From Sacculina carcini (lineage: Eukaryota; Arthropoda; Thecostraca; Sacculinidae), in NCBI GenBank assembly GCA_916048095.2, contig OU696591.1, forward strand, positions 7,165,499 to 7,229,498: a stretch of 64,000 bases of DNA, written 5' to 3'. This document shows positions 38,399 through 51,338 of this stretch, piece after piece. Every line of letters starts with the position of its first letter. Within the stretch, counting starts at the first letter, position 1. The notes under the pieces were generated by a model. That model was not told where the DNA came from. It was given only the letters and a program-made list of their open reading frames with translations, and ran no database searches. Made by a program: the position numbers and the translations under genes.

Positions 38399-40531
38399 TA
38401 AGTGTGTAAGTCACAATGTAATGTAATTTAATGTTATGTAATACAATACAATGCCAAATAATGTAATGTCAAATAATGCTATTTCAAGTAACGTAAAATA
38501 GTATAAAGCAATGTAAAATAATGTAAAATAATATAATGTGATGTAATGTATTACATGCGTGTGAATGTGTTAGACAAAATGTAATATAATGTAATGTATT
38601 ACATGTGTGTGAATGTGTTAGACACAATGTAATGTATTGTAATGTAATGTGTGTGAATGTGTGAGACACAATGTAATATAATGTAATGTATTGCGAATGT
38701 AATTTATTGTAATGAAATGTGTGTGAATGTGTCAGACACAATGTAATGTAATGTATTGTAATGTAATGTGTGTGAATGTGTCAGTCACAATGTAATATAA
38801 TGTAATGTGTTGCGAATGTAATGTATTGTAATGTAATGTGTGTGAATGTGTTAGACACAATGTAATGTGGTGTAATGTAATATAATGTAATATAATGTAT
38901 TGTAATGTGTTTGAATGTGTTAGACACAATATAATGTAATGTAATGTGTGTGAATGTGTTAGACACAATATAATGTAATGTAATGTGTGTGAATGTGTCA
39001 GTTACAACGTAATATAATGTAATATATTACATGTGTGTGAATGTGTTAGACACAATGTAATATAATGTAATGTAATGTAATGTACATGTAATTATAGTTT
39101 GTAATATAATGTAATTTTATATAATTTAATTTGATGTAATGGTGTGTAATGCCATTTAATGTATGGAATGTAATGTAATCTAACATATTATAATAGTATA
39201 TGATGTAATTTAATGTATTGTATGTGTGTAAATGTGTCAGTCACAATGTAATGTAATTTACTGTTATGTAATACAATACAATGCCAAATAATGTAATGTC
39301 AAAAAAGTTATTTCAAGTAACGTAAAATAGTATAAAGCAATGTAAAATAATGTAAAATAATATAATGTGATGTAATGTATTACATGCGTGTGAATGTGTT
39401 AGACAAAATGTAATATAATGTAATGTATTACATGTGTGTGAATGTGTTAGACACAATGTAATGTATTGTAATGTAATGTGTGTGAATGTGTTAGACACAA
39501 TTTAATATAATGTAATGTATTGCAAGTGTAATGTGTTGTAATGTAATGTGTGTGAATGTGTTAGACACAATGTAATATAATGTAATGTATTGCGAATGTA
39601 ATTTATTGTAATGAAATGTGTGTGAATGTGTCAGACACAATGTAATGTAATTTATTGTAATGTAATGTGTGTGAATGTGTCAGTCACAATGTAATATAAT
39701 GTAATGTGTTGCGAATGTAATGTATTGTAATGTAATGTGTGTGAATGTGTTAGACACAATGTAATGTGGTGTAATGTAATATAATGTAATATAATGTATT
39801 GTAATGTGTTTGAATGTGTTAGACACAATATAATGTAATGTAATGTGTGTGAATATGTTAGACACAATATAATGTAATGTAATGTGTGTGAATGTGTCAG
39901 TTACAACGTAATATAATGTAATATATTACATGTGTGTGAATGTGTTAGACACAATGTAATATAATGTAATATATTACATGTGTGTGAATGTGTCAGTCAC
40001 AATGTAATATAATGTAATGTGTTGCGAATGTAATGTATTGTAATGTAATGTGTGTGAATGTGTTAGACACAATGTAATGTGGTGTAATGTAATATAATGT
40101 ATTGTAATGTGTTTGAATGTGTTAGACACAATATAATGTAATGTAATGTGTGTGAATATGTTAGACACAATATAATGTAATGTAATGTGTGTGAATGTGT
40201 CAGTTACAACGTAATATAATGTAATATATTACATGTGTGTGAATGTGTTAGACACAATGTAATATAATGTAATATATTACATGTGTGTGAATGTGTCAGT
40301 CACAATATAATGTAATGTAATGTGTGTGAATGTGTCAGTTACAACGTAATATAATGTAATATATTACATGTGTGTGAATGTGTTAGACACAATGTAATAT
40401 AATGTAATATATTACATGTGTGTGAATGTGTTAGACACAATGTAATATAATGTTATATATTACATGTGTGTGAATGTGTCAGTCACAATATAATGTAATG
40501 TAATGTAATGTAATTTGTGTGAATGTGTTAG
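38399..40531. repeat. TAATG-type satellite in the dipeptidase intron
   Basis: About 2.1 kb of units built from ATGTAATGTAATGTGTGTGA, ATGTGTTAGACACAATG and ATGTATTAC, with a higher-order period of about 830 bp (38406-39060 against 39240-39970). It abuts exon 40532. Most units contain TGTGTGAATGTGTTAGACAC, which is also the exact intron-exon junction of that exon. Confidence 0.92.
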
Positions 40532-40688
40532 ACACAACGATTTGCCGTGGAATATTCGCAAGTTTGTACAGAACGAACTGAAAACGTTCAATTTTGACAG
40601 TGACCTGCGTCACGTGACCCCGTGGAACTCGAGCCGATGGTCACACACTGACCTGCCTCGCCTCAGGCAAGGTCATGTCGGGGCCCAG
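40532..40688 (+). CDS. Membrane dipeptidase, exon with first zinc ligands
   Basis: 157 bp. The first base completes the Gly codon of the previous exon; then HNDLPWNIRKFVQNELKTFN, and onward to WSHTDLPRLRQGHVGAQ, ending in phase 0 at CCCAG|GTGTGT. His and Asp of HND are zinc ligands in M19 dipeptidases. The WSHTDLPRLRxGxVGAQ block is the next conserved segment, followed in the family by an FWS-type motif not found in this window. So the remaining exons lie beyond 64000 or the gene is cut off. Its acceptor sits at the edge of a satellite made of copies of that acceptor. Confidence 0.88.
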
Positions 40689-40885
40689 GTGTGTATGTTT
40701 GTATGTTTGTGTGTATGTTTGTCTGTGTGTTTGTGCTCAAGACAAGTATATTGAAAAAGAGCTCATTTAATATTGAACATGGCATTGTATAACACATACT
40801 ATCCATGATATTACACTTTCATACACTTAACACACAAATAACACACAAGTAACACACACACACACACACATACACATTGTAATTG
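40689..40885 (+). other. Dipeptidase intron start, simple repeats
   Basis: TG-rich directly after the donor, then CA run 40855-40872, then the edge of duplicon B. No gene seen. Confidence 0.6.
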
Positions 40886-41153
40886 TGCCCACACTATAGT
40901 GTAGTGTTGAATTCAACGGGAGGTTGGCTGAGCTACAATGCACATGTTTTTCATGTGAAATTCCCTGCCAATCTGCTGTTTTGCTATTATAATTACTGCA
41001 AGAATTTCTCGTGCCAAATATTCAGACAAGCCTTTACATTATACATTAATTGTCTTTTTCTATGTATTTAATGTATTTCGCCATTCTCTGAATTACAGAG
41101 ATATGTATATAATACACCGTTCTCTGTGATTTAGAAATATGTATGTAATACAC

Positions 41154-41388
41154 TGTATGGTGCTGGTCTGGCATCATCAGTAGCGGGGAAGCGATAATGA
41201 CGCGAGAGCGACATTCACTGTGGAGGCGTGTTTTGGGATTGTGGTCGTTGGAGATTCATGCGATGTGATTGAGATATTTCTGAGTTATTCCGGTGGTTTT
41301 GTGGTTAGTTAATTTGACTAAGTTCGTTACCGTTTATATCAATATATTCAGTTGTGTTATTGGGTTGTTTGATCGTAATAACATAACA
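41154..41388 (+). repeat. Element E 5' LTR
   Basis: Begins TGTATGGTGCTGG, ends ATAACATAACA. No TATA-type promoter is obvious except TTTATATCAATATA near the end. Confidence 0.95.
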
Positions 41389-44300
41389 TGGCGCAGCCGA
41401 CAGCGGCAACGGATGATCAAATTTCTAAGCTAACTAGTCTGGTCGCACAATTGGTAGACCAAAACATTCAAAGAAAACGAATGTTAGAGCAACAACTTCA
41501 GCAAGCAAGGGCTAGTGATTCAAATCGCCAAAGTCAAAATAGCTCTGAATCTCAGAATAAGACGGTGAAATTACCTGCGAATTCCACTCCAGTGTTGCAT
41601 GCAGATTGTTCATTGCGCGATTTTGATACTTGGAGGTACAAAATAATGGGCTATGTCGCGTTGTCAAATCTAGACAAGCTCCCGCCAAAAGAACAACAGG
41701 CAGTGTTGCACGCGTCAGTCGATGAGGACTGGTCGCGTATATTGCGATTCAGTCTGAACATCAGTCAGGGTTCCGACATGGATCAGTGCATCACTCAGAT
41801 GGAACAGCACTTACGAGCACAACACAATATTGTAATCGACCGGAGGGAATTATATCTCAGATCTCAACAGCCCGGTGAATCTTTCGATACGTTTTTGTGT
41901 GCAGCAAAGGAGATACAGTCTTTCTGCGATTTTTGCACGGTCTGCAGTGATGATAGACTTCGTGACAAAATTATGATGGGGACAGGTGATGAACATGCAC
42001 TGAGTCACATGCTTTGCGAGAAAGACATGAATTTGATGAGGGCGATCGATATATGTCGTTCATCTGAGGCAGCAAAAACAAACTCTTCGCAAATCAAGGG
42101 CGAATCGTGCAGAGCGGTATCCCACAATCACCTGAAAAAGGCGGACGCCAGTCATAGCGACAGGCAAAATTACACCAAGTGTGGATCTAAATGCAGCGGT
42201 GGCCAGAAATGTCCCGCATACGGCAAGGCCTGTCGTATATGCGGAAAAAACGGACATTATGCGAAGGTATGTCGTAGCAGTAACCGCAGAGGATCCCACA
42301 AAACCAACAGACGTCAACGGATTGTTCAGGCCGACTCAAACGAACAAGTACGACGCATTCGTGTGGGTGACGTACGACAGAAGCAAAAAGGAAAGCGAGC
42401 GCCCGCGATCAGCATCAACGTTAAGCCTAGTCAAGGACGGTCGGTCGATATACGCTGGATCGCTGACACTGGCGCTGAATGCAGTGTCATAAATTCTGCT
42501 GTGGCAGCCAAGTTGGGAATCAAAACGACTTCTTTGACTACATGTGCAGCGCGCCTATGTTCGGCGGATGGCGGTCGTCTTCACTGCTCCGGCACATGCA
42601 AGGTGACTCTGCGATTGGGAGACGCAACGTGTATCACAACATTGTACGTGGTTCCTGCCGCAACAGATGCTCTCCTATCGTGGTCTGACGCAGTTGACCT
42701 GCGTATTATTCACCGCGCCTTTCCTCAGCAGCTGCCGGAGTATCCCTCAAGCAACCAGGCAGTATGTACCAACTCTACCTGCGTCAGGGCTGGGAAGATG
42801 CAGTCGGTGTCAGTCTCAAAAGGCGGTAATTATACAGTATCTGCCGCAACGTTGTCACGCAACAACAACGAGGGATGTCCGGCCGGAGCACCATCGAACG
42901 ACGACAACCAGCGCAGAGAAATGTCCGACACCGTGTCTGAAAAACGAGAGATTAAAAGCTCGAGACCAATATGGCCGCATGCACGAGAGCCAACAACTAT
43001 GGAGCGGCGCCAGCATGCGAATGCATTGCGGCTCGCTTTTCCTGATGTGTTCAACGAAGATGGTCCGTTGAGGTGCATGAAGGGGCCTCCCATGCGCATT
43101 TCGTTAGCCGAAAATGCACGCGCAACGAGCGTTTACGCACCGCGGAACATTCCAGTCGGGTACCGCGAGCACATCAAGCGTCATCTAGACGAACTAATTA
43201 TACAGGATGTCATCGAACATATCACCCATCCGACCGAATGGTGCCACCCTGTAGTACCAGTACCGAAACGCAGCAGTGACGGAAAAATTATCGGATGTCG
43301 TCTGACCATCGACTTAACTAAATTGAACCGGTACGTGCTTCGGCCTGCATTTCCTGTCAGGGTCCCGCTTGATGCAGTGTCTAGCATCACACCCGGATGT
43401 CGTTACTTGTCGACATTGGACGCGAAACATGGGTATTTTCAGATCGGCATACATGAAAATGACCGTGATTTGACGTGTTTCATGACGACGTGGGGTCGTT
43501 ACCGATTGAAACGTGCTCCAATGGGTCTCATCTCCAGCGGTGACGTGTATAATCAGCGTTGTGATATGGCTCTGGCCGGCCTGGTCAACATGAATAAAAT
43601 TGTTGATGATATTCTCGTATACGACACTACATACGACGAACACTTGAAAAATGTGTGGAACGTTCTCCAGCGATGTCGAGAACATGGCATCACATTGAAC
43701 AAGCAAAAATTCACATTCGCTGAATCTCGCGTACAATATTGTGGTTTCGTGATCGACAAAGATGGATATTGTGTGGATGATAAGAAACTGGAGGCAATTT
43801 CCAAGTTTCCCCGTCCATCGAACGTCAGGGAGGTCAGATCGTTTCTTGGTTTGGCTAACCAGTTATCTCAATTTCCAACTGAGAGAGCCAGCACCACAGC
43901 ACAGTTGAGGCATTTACTGCGAAAGGATGTTGAATGGCGTTGGGACGAGGCCATACACACACCGGCGTTTGAGACAACGAAAAGATCCCTGACGTCACCT
44001 CCTGTATTGGATTTCTACGAGCCCTCGAGACAGACGGTGGTTGAGACTGATGCTGCTCGTTTGCACGGTCTCGGTTTTGTTGTACGTCAAATGGACGAAC
44101 AGCAGCGCTGGAGACTGGTTCAGTGTGGTTCGCGCGCCCTTACGGAAACTGAAACCAGGTACGCTGCCGTGGAACAGGAAATGTTGGCAGTCGTATGGGC
44201 CTGCCACAGAGCAAATAATTATCTTGCTGGCGCCAAGAAATTCGTCATCATGACAGACCACAAGCCACTCTTGCCCATACTGAACACAAAAAGTATCGCG

Positions 44301-44771
44301 GAAATAAGCAACCCGCGCTTGCAGCGTATGAGAACCAAGCTATCGCACTTGAGGTTTGAAGCCGTTTGGAAAGCAGGCAAGGAACACGTAATTGCGGATT
44401 GCCTATCCCGCTCGCCACCGCCGATTTCCAGTGACGAGAACATTGATACGGCAGTTTGCGATGAAACCGGCGGAAAATTTGAGCATTCCATCACGATATC
44501 ACGCCTGTTGGACGAGCAAGCTGAATCGCAAACAGAATCAGGTGATCTTCTTCTGAATCGCATCATCGAGGCCGGTAAATCAGATCATGAATACCGGACT
44601 CTGTTCAACACTGTGAGACGTGGTTTCCCAGCAGAAAAGTATCAGACAGAGGAACTGATGCGTCCGTACTGGAATGTACGTAACGATTTACGTCTGGATG
44701 GAGATGTTATACACTATGGATGTCGATTAGTCGTGCCGCGTGCTCTGCGACGCGAAGTACTCAATTCGTAA
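41388..44771 (+). CDS. Element E gag-protease-RT-RNase H polyprotein
   Basis: 1,127 residues. The ATG uses the last LTR base plus the first two of the primer site. Gag holds a coiled-coil-prone Gln-rich start, a capsid-like part (WRYKIMGYVALSNLDKLP), and CRICGKNGHYAKVC. Protease box IADTGAECSVIN near residue 360; RT boxes LTIDLTKLNRYV, LDAKHGYFQIGIHE, RAPMGLISSGDVY and IVDDILVYD (Ile-Val in place of the usual Tyr-Ile); RNase H has VVETDAARLHGLGFVV and MTDHKPLLPIL. Mag-like features, but the clade is uncertain. The frame ends in TAA at 44769-44771 just before the integrase HHCC region. Confidence 0.92.
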   Translation: MAQPTAATDDQISKLTSLVAQLVDQNIQRKRMLEQQLQQARASDSNRQSQNSSESQNKTVKLPANSTPVLHADCSLRDFDTWRYKIMGYVALSNLDKLPPKEQQAVLHASVDEDWSRILRFSLNISQGSDMDQCITQMEQHLRAQHNIVIDRRELYLRSQQPGESFDTFLCAAKEIQSFCDFCTVCSDDRLRDKIMMGTGDEHALSHMLCEKDMNLMRAIDICRSSEAAKTNSSQIKGESCRAVSHNHLKKADASHSDRQNYTKCGSKCSGGQKCPAYGKACRICGKNGHYAKVCRSSNRRGSHKTNRRQRIVQADSNEQVRRIRVGDVRQKQKGKRAPAISINVKPSQGRSVDIRWIADTGAECSVINSAVAAKLGIKTTSLTTCAARLCSADGGRLHCSGTCKVTLRLGDATCITTLYVVPAATDALLSWSDAVDLRIIHRAFPQQLPEYPSSNQAVCTNSTCVRAGKMQSVSVSKGGNYTVSAATLSRNNNEGCPAGAPSNDDNQRREMSDTVSEKREIKSSRPIWPHAREPTTMERRQHANALRLAFPDVFNEDGPLRCMKGPPMRISLAENARATSVYAPRNIPVGYREHIKRHLDELIIQDVIEHITHPTEWCHPVVPVPKRSSDGKIIGCRLTIDLTKLNRYVLRPAFPVRVPLDAVSSITPGCRYLSTLDAKHGYFQIGIHENDRDLTCFMTTWGRYRLKRAPMGLISSGDVYNQRCDMALAGLVNMNKIVDDILVYDTTYDEHLKNVWNVLQRCREHGITLNKQKFTFAESRVQYCGFVIDKDGYCVDDKKLEAISKFPRPSNVREVRSFLGLANQLSQFPTERASTTAQLRHLLRKDVEWRWDEAIHTPAFETTKRSLTSPPVLDFYEPSRQTVVETDAARLHGLGFVVRQMDEQQRWRLVQCGSRALTETETRYAAVEQEMLAVVWACHRANNYLAGAKKFVIMTDHKPLLPILNTKSIAEISNPRLQRMRTKLSHLRFEAVWKAGKEHVIADCLSRSPPPISSDENIDTAVCDETGGKFEHSITISRLLDEQAESQTESGDLLLNRIIEAGKSDHEYRTLFNTVRRGFPAEKYQTEELMRPYWNVRNDLRLDGDVIHYGCRLVVPRALRREVLNS
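41389..41399 (+). other. Element E primer-binding site, tRNA-Ser type
   Basis: TGGCGCAGCCG directly after the LTR, close to the complement of tRNA-Ser 3' ends (TGGCGCAGTCG class). It overlaps codons 1-4 of gag. Confidence 0.7.
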
Positions 44772-45284
44772 CACGCCAGTCATCAAGGAATCGTGAGGAC
44801 AATGCAACGCGCGCGACAAGCGGTATATTGGCCAACAATCAACAACGAAATAAAGTTGATCGTGTCTTCATGTCAGCAGTGCGTAACGCACCGTAGAAGC
44901 ATTCAGAAGGAGGAATATTTGTGCGATGATGCGCCTACTCGTGTGTTCGAGAGTGTGTCTTCGGATTACTTCACCTACGCCGGTCGAACGTACCTCGTGT
45001 ATGTTGATCGACTGTCCAACTGGCCGGTGGTCGTCGACTGTCCGAGAGGCGACTCCACATCACGTCACCTCATCAAAACAATGCGGCGATTATTCGTGAT
45101 GTTTGGAGCCCCGAATCGACTTCGCAGCGATGGAGGACCACAGTACACGTCGCGGCGAACAGCTGAGTTTTTCAAACGCTGGCACGTGGATCATCACATG
45201 AGCAGTCCAGAGTATCCACAAGGAAATGGTCACGCGGAGGCTACTGTGAAGAAGATAAAGCTTCTGGTAAAAAAACAACGCTGA
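44772..45284 (+). pseudogene. Element E integrase, N-terminal and core part
   Basis: In frame with the polyprotein after its stop: HASHQGIVRTMQ and CQQCVTH (zinc-binding HHCC), SSDYFTYAGRTYLVYVD (first Asp), LRSDGGPQYTS (second Asp), PQGNGHAEATVKKIK (Glu). It inserts the cDNA. It ends in TGA just after a run of seven adenines (about 45268-45275), where the frame is lost by one base. Confidence 0.88.
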
Positions 45285-45862
45285 ATGTAAACTTAGATAC
45301 TGATGCCTTCACCGAGGGTCTTGTGGAGATGCGGAATACTCCAGGACGGGACGGACGATCTCCAGCACAAGTCTTGTTCGGACACCCCATTCGTTCCCAG
45401 GTGCCGACTCATCATACAGCCTTCTCACAGGAATGGCAGCGGTGTGCAGACGTCTGTGACACGGTGAGGGAGGTGGAGCAGAAGAAGGCACAGGAAGCGT
45501 ACAACAGGACGTCGAAACCCCTTCCTCGACTGAAGGTGGGCCAAGACGTGTACATACAGGATCAGACTACAAAGCAGTGGCAGCGTAAGGGCACTGTCGT
45601 CGGTGTACGTGATCATCGCAATTACGCCTTACGAATGCCCAGCGGACGCATGGCTATCCGAAACCGGCGCTATCTTTTGTTGGAGACGAGACCGACAATT
45701 GTCAACCCAGAGCGGAGCGACGTCGACAACACCCCGGTCACTGTGGATCACGTTGATCCTCAGAATCGTGAACAGGTCGAACTTCCGAGGCGGAGCCAAC
45801 GTGATCGAAGACGTCGAAGGCTATCTGAAGGATTACGTCTGCCCCATCAAGCGACAGACTGA
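45285..45862 (+). pseudogene. Element E integrase C-terminal part, shifted frame
   Basis: Continues as LVEMRNTPGRDGRSPAQVLF, then QKKAQEAYNRTSKPLPRLKV, VYIQDQTTKQW and GTVVGVRDHRNYALRMPSGR, with an Arg-rich end and stop 9 bp before the 3' LTR. The shift of one base sits in the A run, so it could also be a sequencing error. No env gene follows. Confidence 0.85.
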
Positions 45863-45870
45863 AGGGGAGG

Positions 45871-46105
45871 TGTATGGTGCCGGTCTGGCATCATCAGTAG
45901 CGGGGAAGCGATGATGACGCGAGAGCGACATTCACTGTGGAGGCGTGTTTTGGGATTGTGGTCGTTGGAGATTAATGCGATGTGATTGAGATATTGCTGA
46001 GTTATTCTGGTGGTTTTGTGGTTAGTTAATTTGACTAAGTTCGTTACCGTTTATATAAATATATTCAGTTGTGTTATTGGGTTGTTTGATCGTAATAACA
46101 TAACA
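45871..46105 (+). repeat. Element E 3' LTR
   Basis: Second copy of the 235-bp LTR, preceded by the purine tract and followed by TACAC. Confidence 0.95.
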
Positions 46106-46110
46106 TACAC

Positions 46111-47818
46111 CATTCTCTATAGTGAAATTCAGAGACTAGTCCTTGCTTCCTGAAAATACAGAGATCCAGATGGCGTTGATGTAGTCTGGGGCTCAATTAG
46201 TGCAACTGCCCACTTTATCAGCATCAATGACACCTGAGCAAACACACTCGCATGCAATACGAACACGTATGCATGTGTGTGTGCGTGTCGGTGTGTCAGT
46301 GTGATTGAGTGTCGAACAGCTTGATGTAGTGTTTGAGCAGAAATGATCAATCAATCTTGCTCTGTAACAAAATTGATTGGTACAACATGAATTGAGCTCT
46401 CTATTGAAAATGGCCTCGGGCAATATTTCAATGCGGTTTTTGTCGCCAGTCAACCCGCGTCTCGTAACCTCGTTGTCAACATATTGGGAATATTATTACA
46501 AACTTATTAAATATAAACTGATTTTTAACCGCAAATCAACCGTAAGCGGCTATCAAAAACCAGCAGTCAAACAAAGCCAAATTATAATTACATTGTAAAA
46601 ATATTTCTCACAAATATGCCGTTTTAAGCGAAAAAACATAAAATGTTATTTTCACTGAAAATATTGTTCAAATATATAATTCTATAGATGGCGCCCGGAA
46701 TTTATATATTCTGTTAATAATTGTAATAGCACAGATCACGGATTCAACATGTTATGATATACTCAAACACTGCATAAATGTACAGCAATGTTCCTGATAG
46801 ATTTTCAAGTAGAGATAACATGTGAGTACCACGGTGTTATAACCCTGGTTAACTACCGCATTTGTCCTGCGGTCAGGGATAAGAATACTGCCGCCGTACC
46901 CGCTGCGTGTCGTGTAAGAGGCGACTAAAAGCGGACCATCTGCTTCTTCTCTTCCTGTACTGCCATGTCCGATGGGGGAGCGATAATACAACAGGCACCC
47001 CCCTTGGATTACTGCAGCTGTCTTCTGTCCTATCCTACCTGAAATATAAAAAACTACCGTATGGGTTGTGACGGTGGTTTATTTGTTGTAATTCAATCGC
47101 TCCAAACTAGGTTATCGTGCCATTGGTCTTTTGGTAAGGTAGGATTATGCATACGTGTATTTCATATTTAAATTTTCGGGAAATTATTCAACGCAAATTG
47201 CTAAAATGGTGTATGTATTGTCAAGCTCAAAGGGGTTGAAGGAGTTCAATGTTAAATCGAATTTTCTCAGAAAAACATGTCTGATGATACAGTATGTTTT
47301 GTGTTGCATGGGAGAAAAACGTGTCCGCTTGTCACAAGTCGCAGCTCGAACAACACAACAAATCTGCTGCTCACTATAAAAACATCAAATGCAACTATAC
47401 ATGCAGAATCGAATCATTAGATTATTGCGCCTCGAAGTAAAATTCTCGAATGGTACCACTACCAAGGGGCAGCACCAAGGGACAGGGGATGTAGGGGCTC
47501 CACCCCCACCCCAATGTGAATCTCTTGTTTATGAGGAGTTGATAGAAACATTTGTGGTCTTCAACCATCTGAGCTCCTTCTGGATCCATCAGTGTGTATC
47601 TTTAAAAAACGCATATAAAAATGTATATATTATGTGTTCCAATACGCAGTGCACGTGCATTAAAATACACATGGATTTGTGATTATTGAAACACGATATA
47701 ATTTCCTGTTTATTTTCTCCCAAAATGTATTTATACATGTATACACCCAGATAGATATAAATATATATATAGATATATAGATAGATATATAAATATATAG
47801 ATATATAGATAGATAAAT

Positions 47819-47887
<69 letters not shown>

Positions 47888-47892
47888 TAGAC

Positions 47893-47923
<31 letters not shown>

Positions 47924-48007
47924 GCGGTTTAGAAGCAGACTTCAAATAGTGCCATTGCATACACCGGGATATAGCATAATATAGTGATGTAAAACTAGAA
48001 AACTGAA
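46111..48007. other. Intergenic part of copy B, no gene
   Basis: Matches 10676-12574 in copy A. Contains the block with GTAAGAGGCGACTAAAAGCG (about 46910) and TA/TAGA arrays (47750-47925). No supported coding region. Confidence 0.75.
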
Positions 48008-50055
<2,048 letters not shown>

Positions 50056-50132
50056 TTTGATTCGAGAAGGTGGTGTAGTATACCTCTGTGGCAACACAAC
50101 ACAACAATGTATCAGCAGTGAATATGACAATA

Positions 50133-50574
50133 CAGTAAAAACCCTCATATCCGGCATCCGAGTATCCGGAACATTTTCCCCGAGTTGGTACTCTGAAATG
50201 ATTCGCACCATTGAAACCACTAAGTTGAAAATTATGTTGGAAACCACTGGCCAATCAAAGCTCACTGTCTGATGAATACACTACTGGGTTGAAAAACGCT
50301 GAAATTCAGGTGAACATATTGTCCACACGTTGTTCTGATGCGGTATTGAGAAGTGAACATATTGACCACACCTTTAGCCCCACTCACAGGTCTTTGTACG
50401 GCTCTGAATATAAGCAGAATCTGCGGCTCTGAATACAGCAGTATTGTATCAGCTGATCTTTGTTATGGTAAGATGCGTGAGTGTAGGGTGGTGATTGTGG
50501 ACATAATTTTGCTTCTATTCAAGTATCCGGCATGTCGGCGGTCCCGTTGCATGCCGGATAAGGGGCTTTTACTG
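50133..50574. mobile_element. Tigger/pogo-like MITE, copy B
   Basis: Same insertion as 13682-14122: CAGTAAAA..TTTTACTG, TA flanks (50131-50132, 50575-50576), in the 5' UTR intron. Confidence 0.85.
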
Positions 50575-50799
50575 TATCTCTCACAAATGCTCAAATACAC
50601 ATACAGACGACTGGATGTGTGAAAGGCAAGCTCAAGTGACAGCTGCTTCACGGGAAGAAGCCGAAGCTTATGAACACACACAGGTGTGTCCCGTGCAGCT
50701 CGCTGCCACCGCAGAAATGACTATATACATACTTGACTAAATGACATACTTCAATAGATGACTATATACATACGTGATACTATGGCAAAGATGGCATAC

Positions 50800-50834
50800 C
50801 TGCGTGTAGAATGGCCGAGTGCTGCGAGTGAACT
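50800..50834 (-). other. Candidate 5' UTR exon of secreted-protein gene B
   Basis: Same start (ACAGTT), donor (ACGCAG|GTATGC) and downstream acceptor (before 50085) as in copy A. Confidence 0.5.
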
Positions 50835-50859
50835 GTCTACGTGGCTCTGTTGGGGTGCT

Positions 50860-50867
50860 CTTATATA
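50860..50867 (-). promoter_or_regulatory. TATA box of secreted-protein gene B
   Basis: TATATAAG on the minus strand; surroundings identical to copy A for at least 60 bp, including the hAT-like CAGAGGCGTAGCCAGG at about 50882. Confidence 0.55.
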
Positions 50868-51172
50868 GACTTTTCTGGTGTCAGAGGCGTAGCCAGGCTG
50901 TCTGTCGCGGGGGGAGAAATTTATGCCCCCTATGTATGCTAGCCGGTCACTTAGCCGCACGAGACTGTGCCAGCCTTAACATGACTGTAATAGGGAATTA
51001 GTCCATATGTCGGACTTTTGGAATCGCTTCTGTCACGTGCAGCGCGCGTGCTGCTGGCCGCTGCTTGTTTTCGGCCACTCGCGACGGCATATCCAGAAAT
51101 ATCCGGCTTGAACCGGCTGCAGTCTGTACGAGCTGGATATTGTGGAAGTCATGTGCTTGGCACATGACTGTG

Positions 51173-51338
51173 CGCGGTGGCTTGGAAATACCTGGAAAAA
51201 ACATCAAAACAACTGTGTGTGGAAGTCATGTGCTTGGCACATGTGTGCAGCTGCAGTTTGCAAAATTCGCGTGCCAAGCACATGACTTCCACACACAGTT
51301 GTTTTGATGTTTTTTCCAGGTATTTCCAAGCCACCGCG
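51173..51338. repeat. Perfect palindrome, 68-bp arms (copy B)
   Basis: Arms 51173-51240 and 51271-51338, loop 30 bp. The one mismatch of copy A is absent, so either A mutated or B was corrected. Confidence 0.9.

Larger units (their letters stand above)
41154..46105 (+). mobile_element. LTR element E: Ty3/gypsy retrotransposon
   Basis: 235-bp LTRs (41154-41388, 45871-46105) with six differences (about 97.4% identical), TG..CA ends and target duplication TACAC (41149-41153, 46106-46110). Copy A of the duplicon holds the empty site with a single TACAC at about 10676, direct proof of insertion after duplication. Purine tract GAAGGGGAGG (45861-45870). Gag to RNase H form one frame; integrase is broken by a stop and a frameshift. 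Confidence 0.95.

Noticed and set aside
38484..40168. Several open frames of 60-85 codons in the TAATG satellite
   Set aside because: His/Ile/Thr-only simple composition that follows the repeat period.
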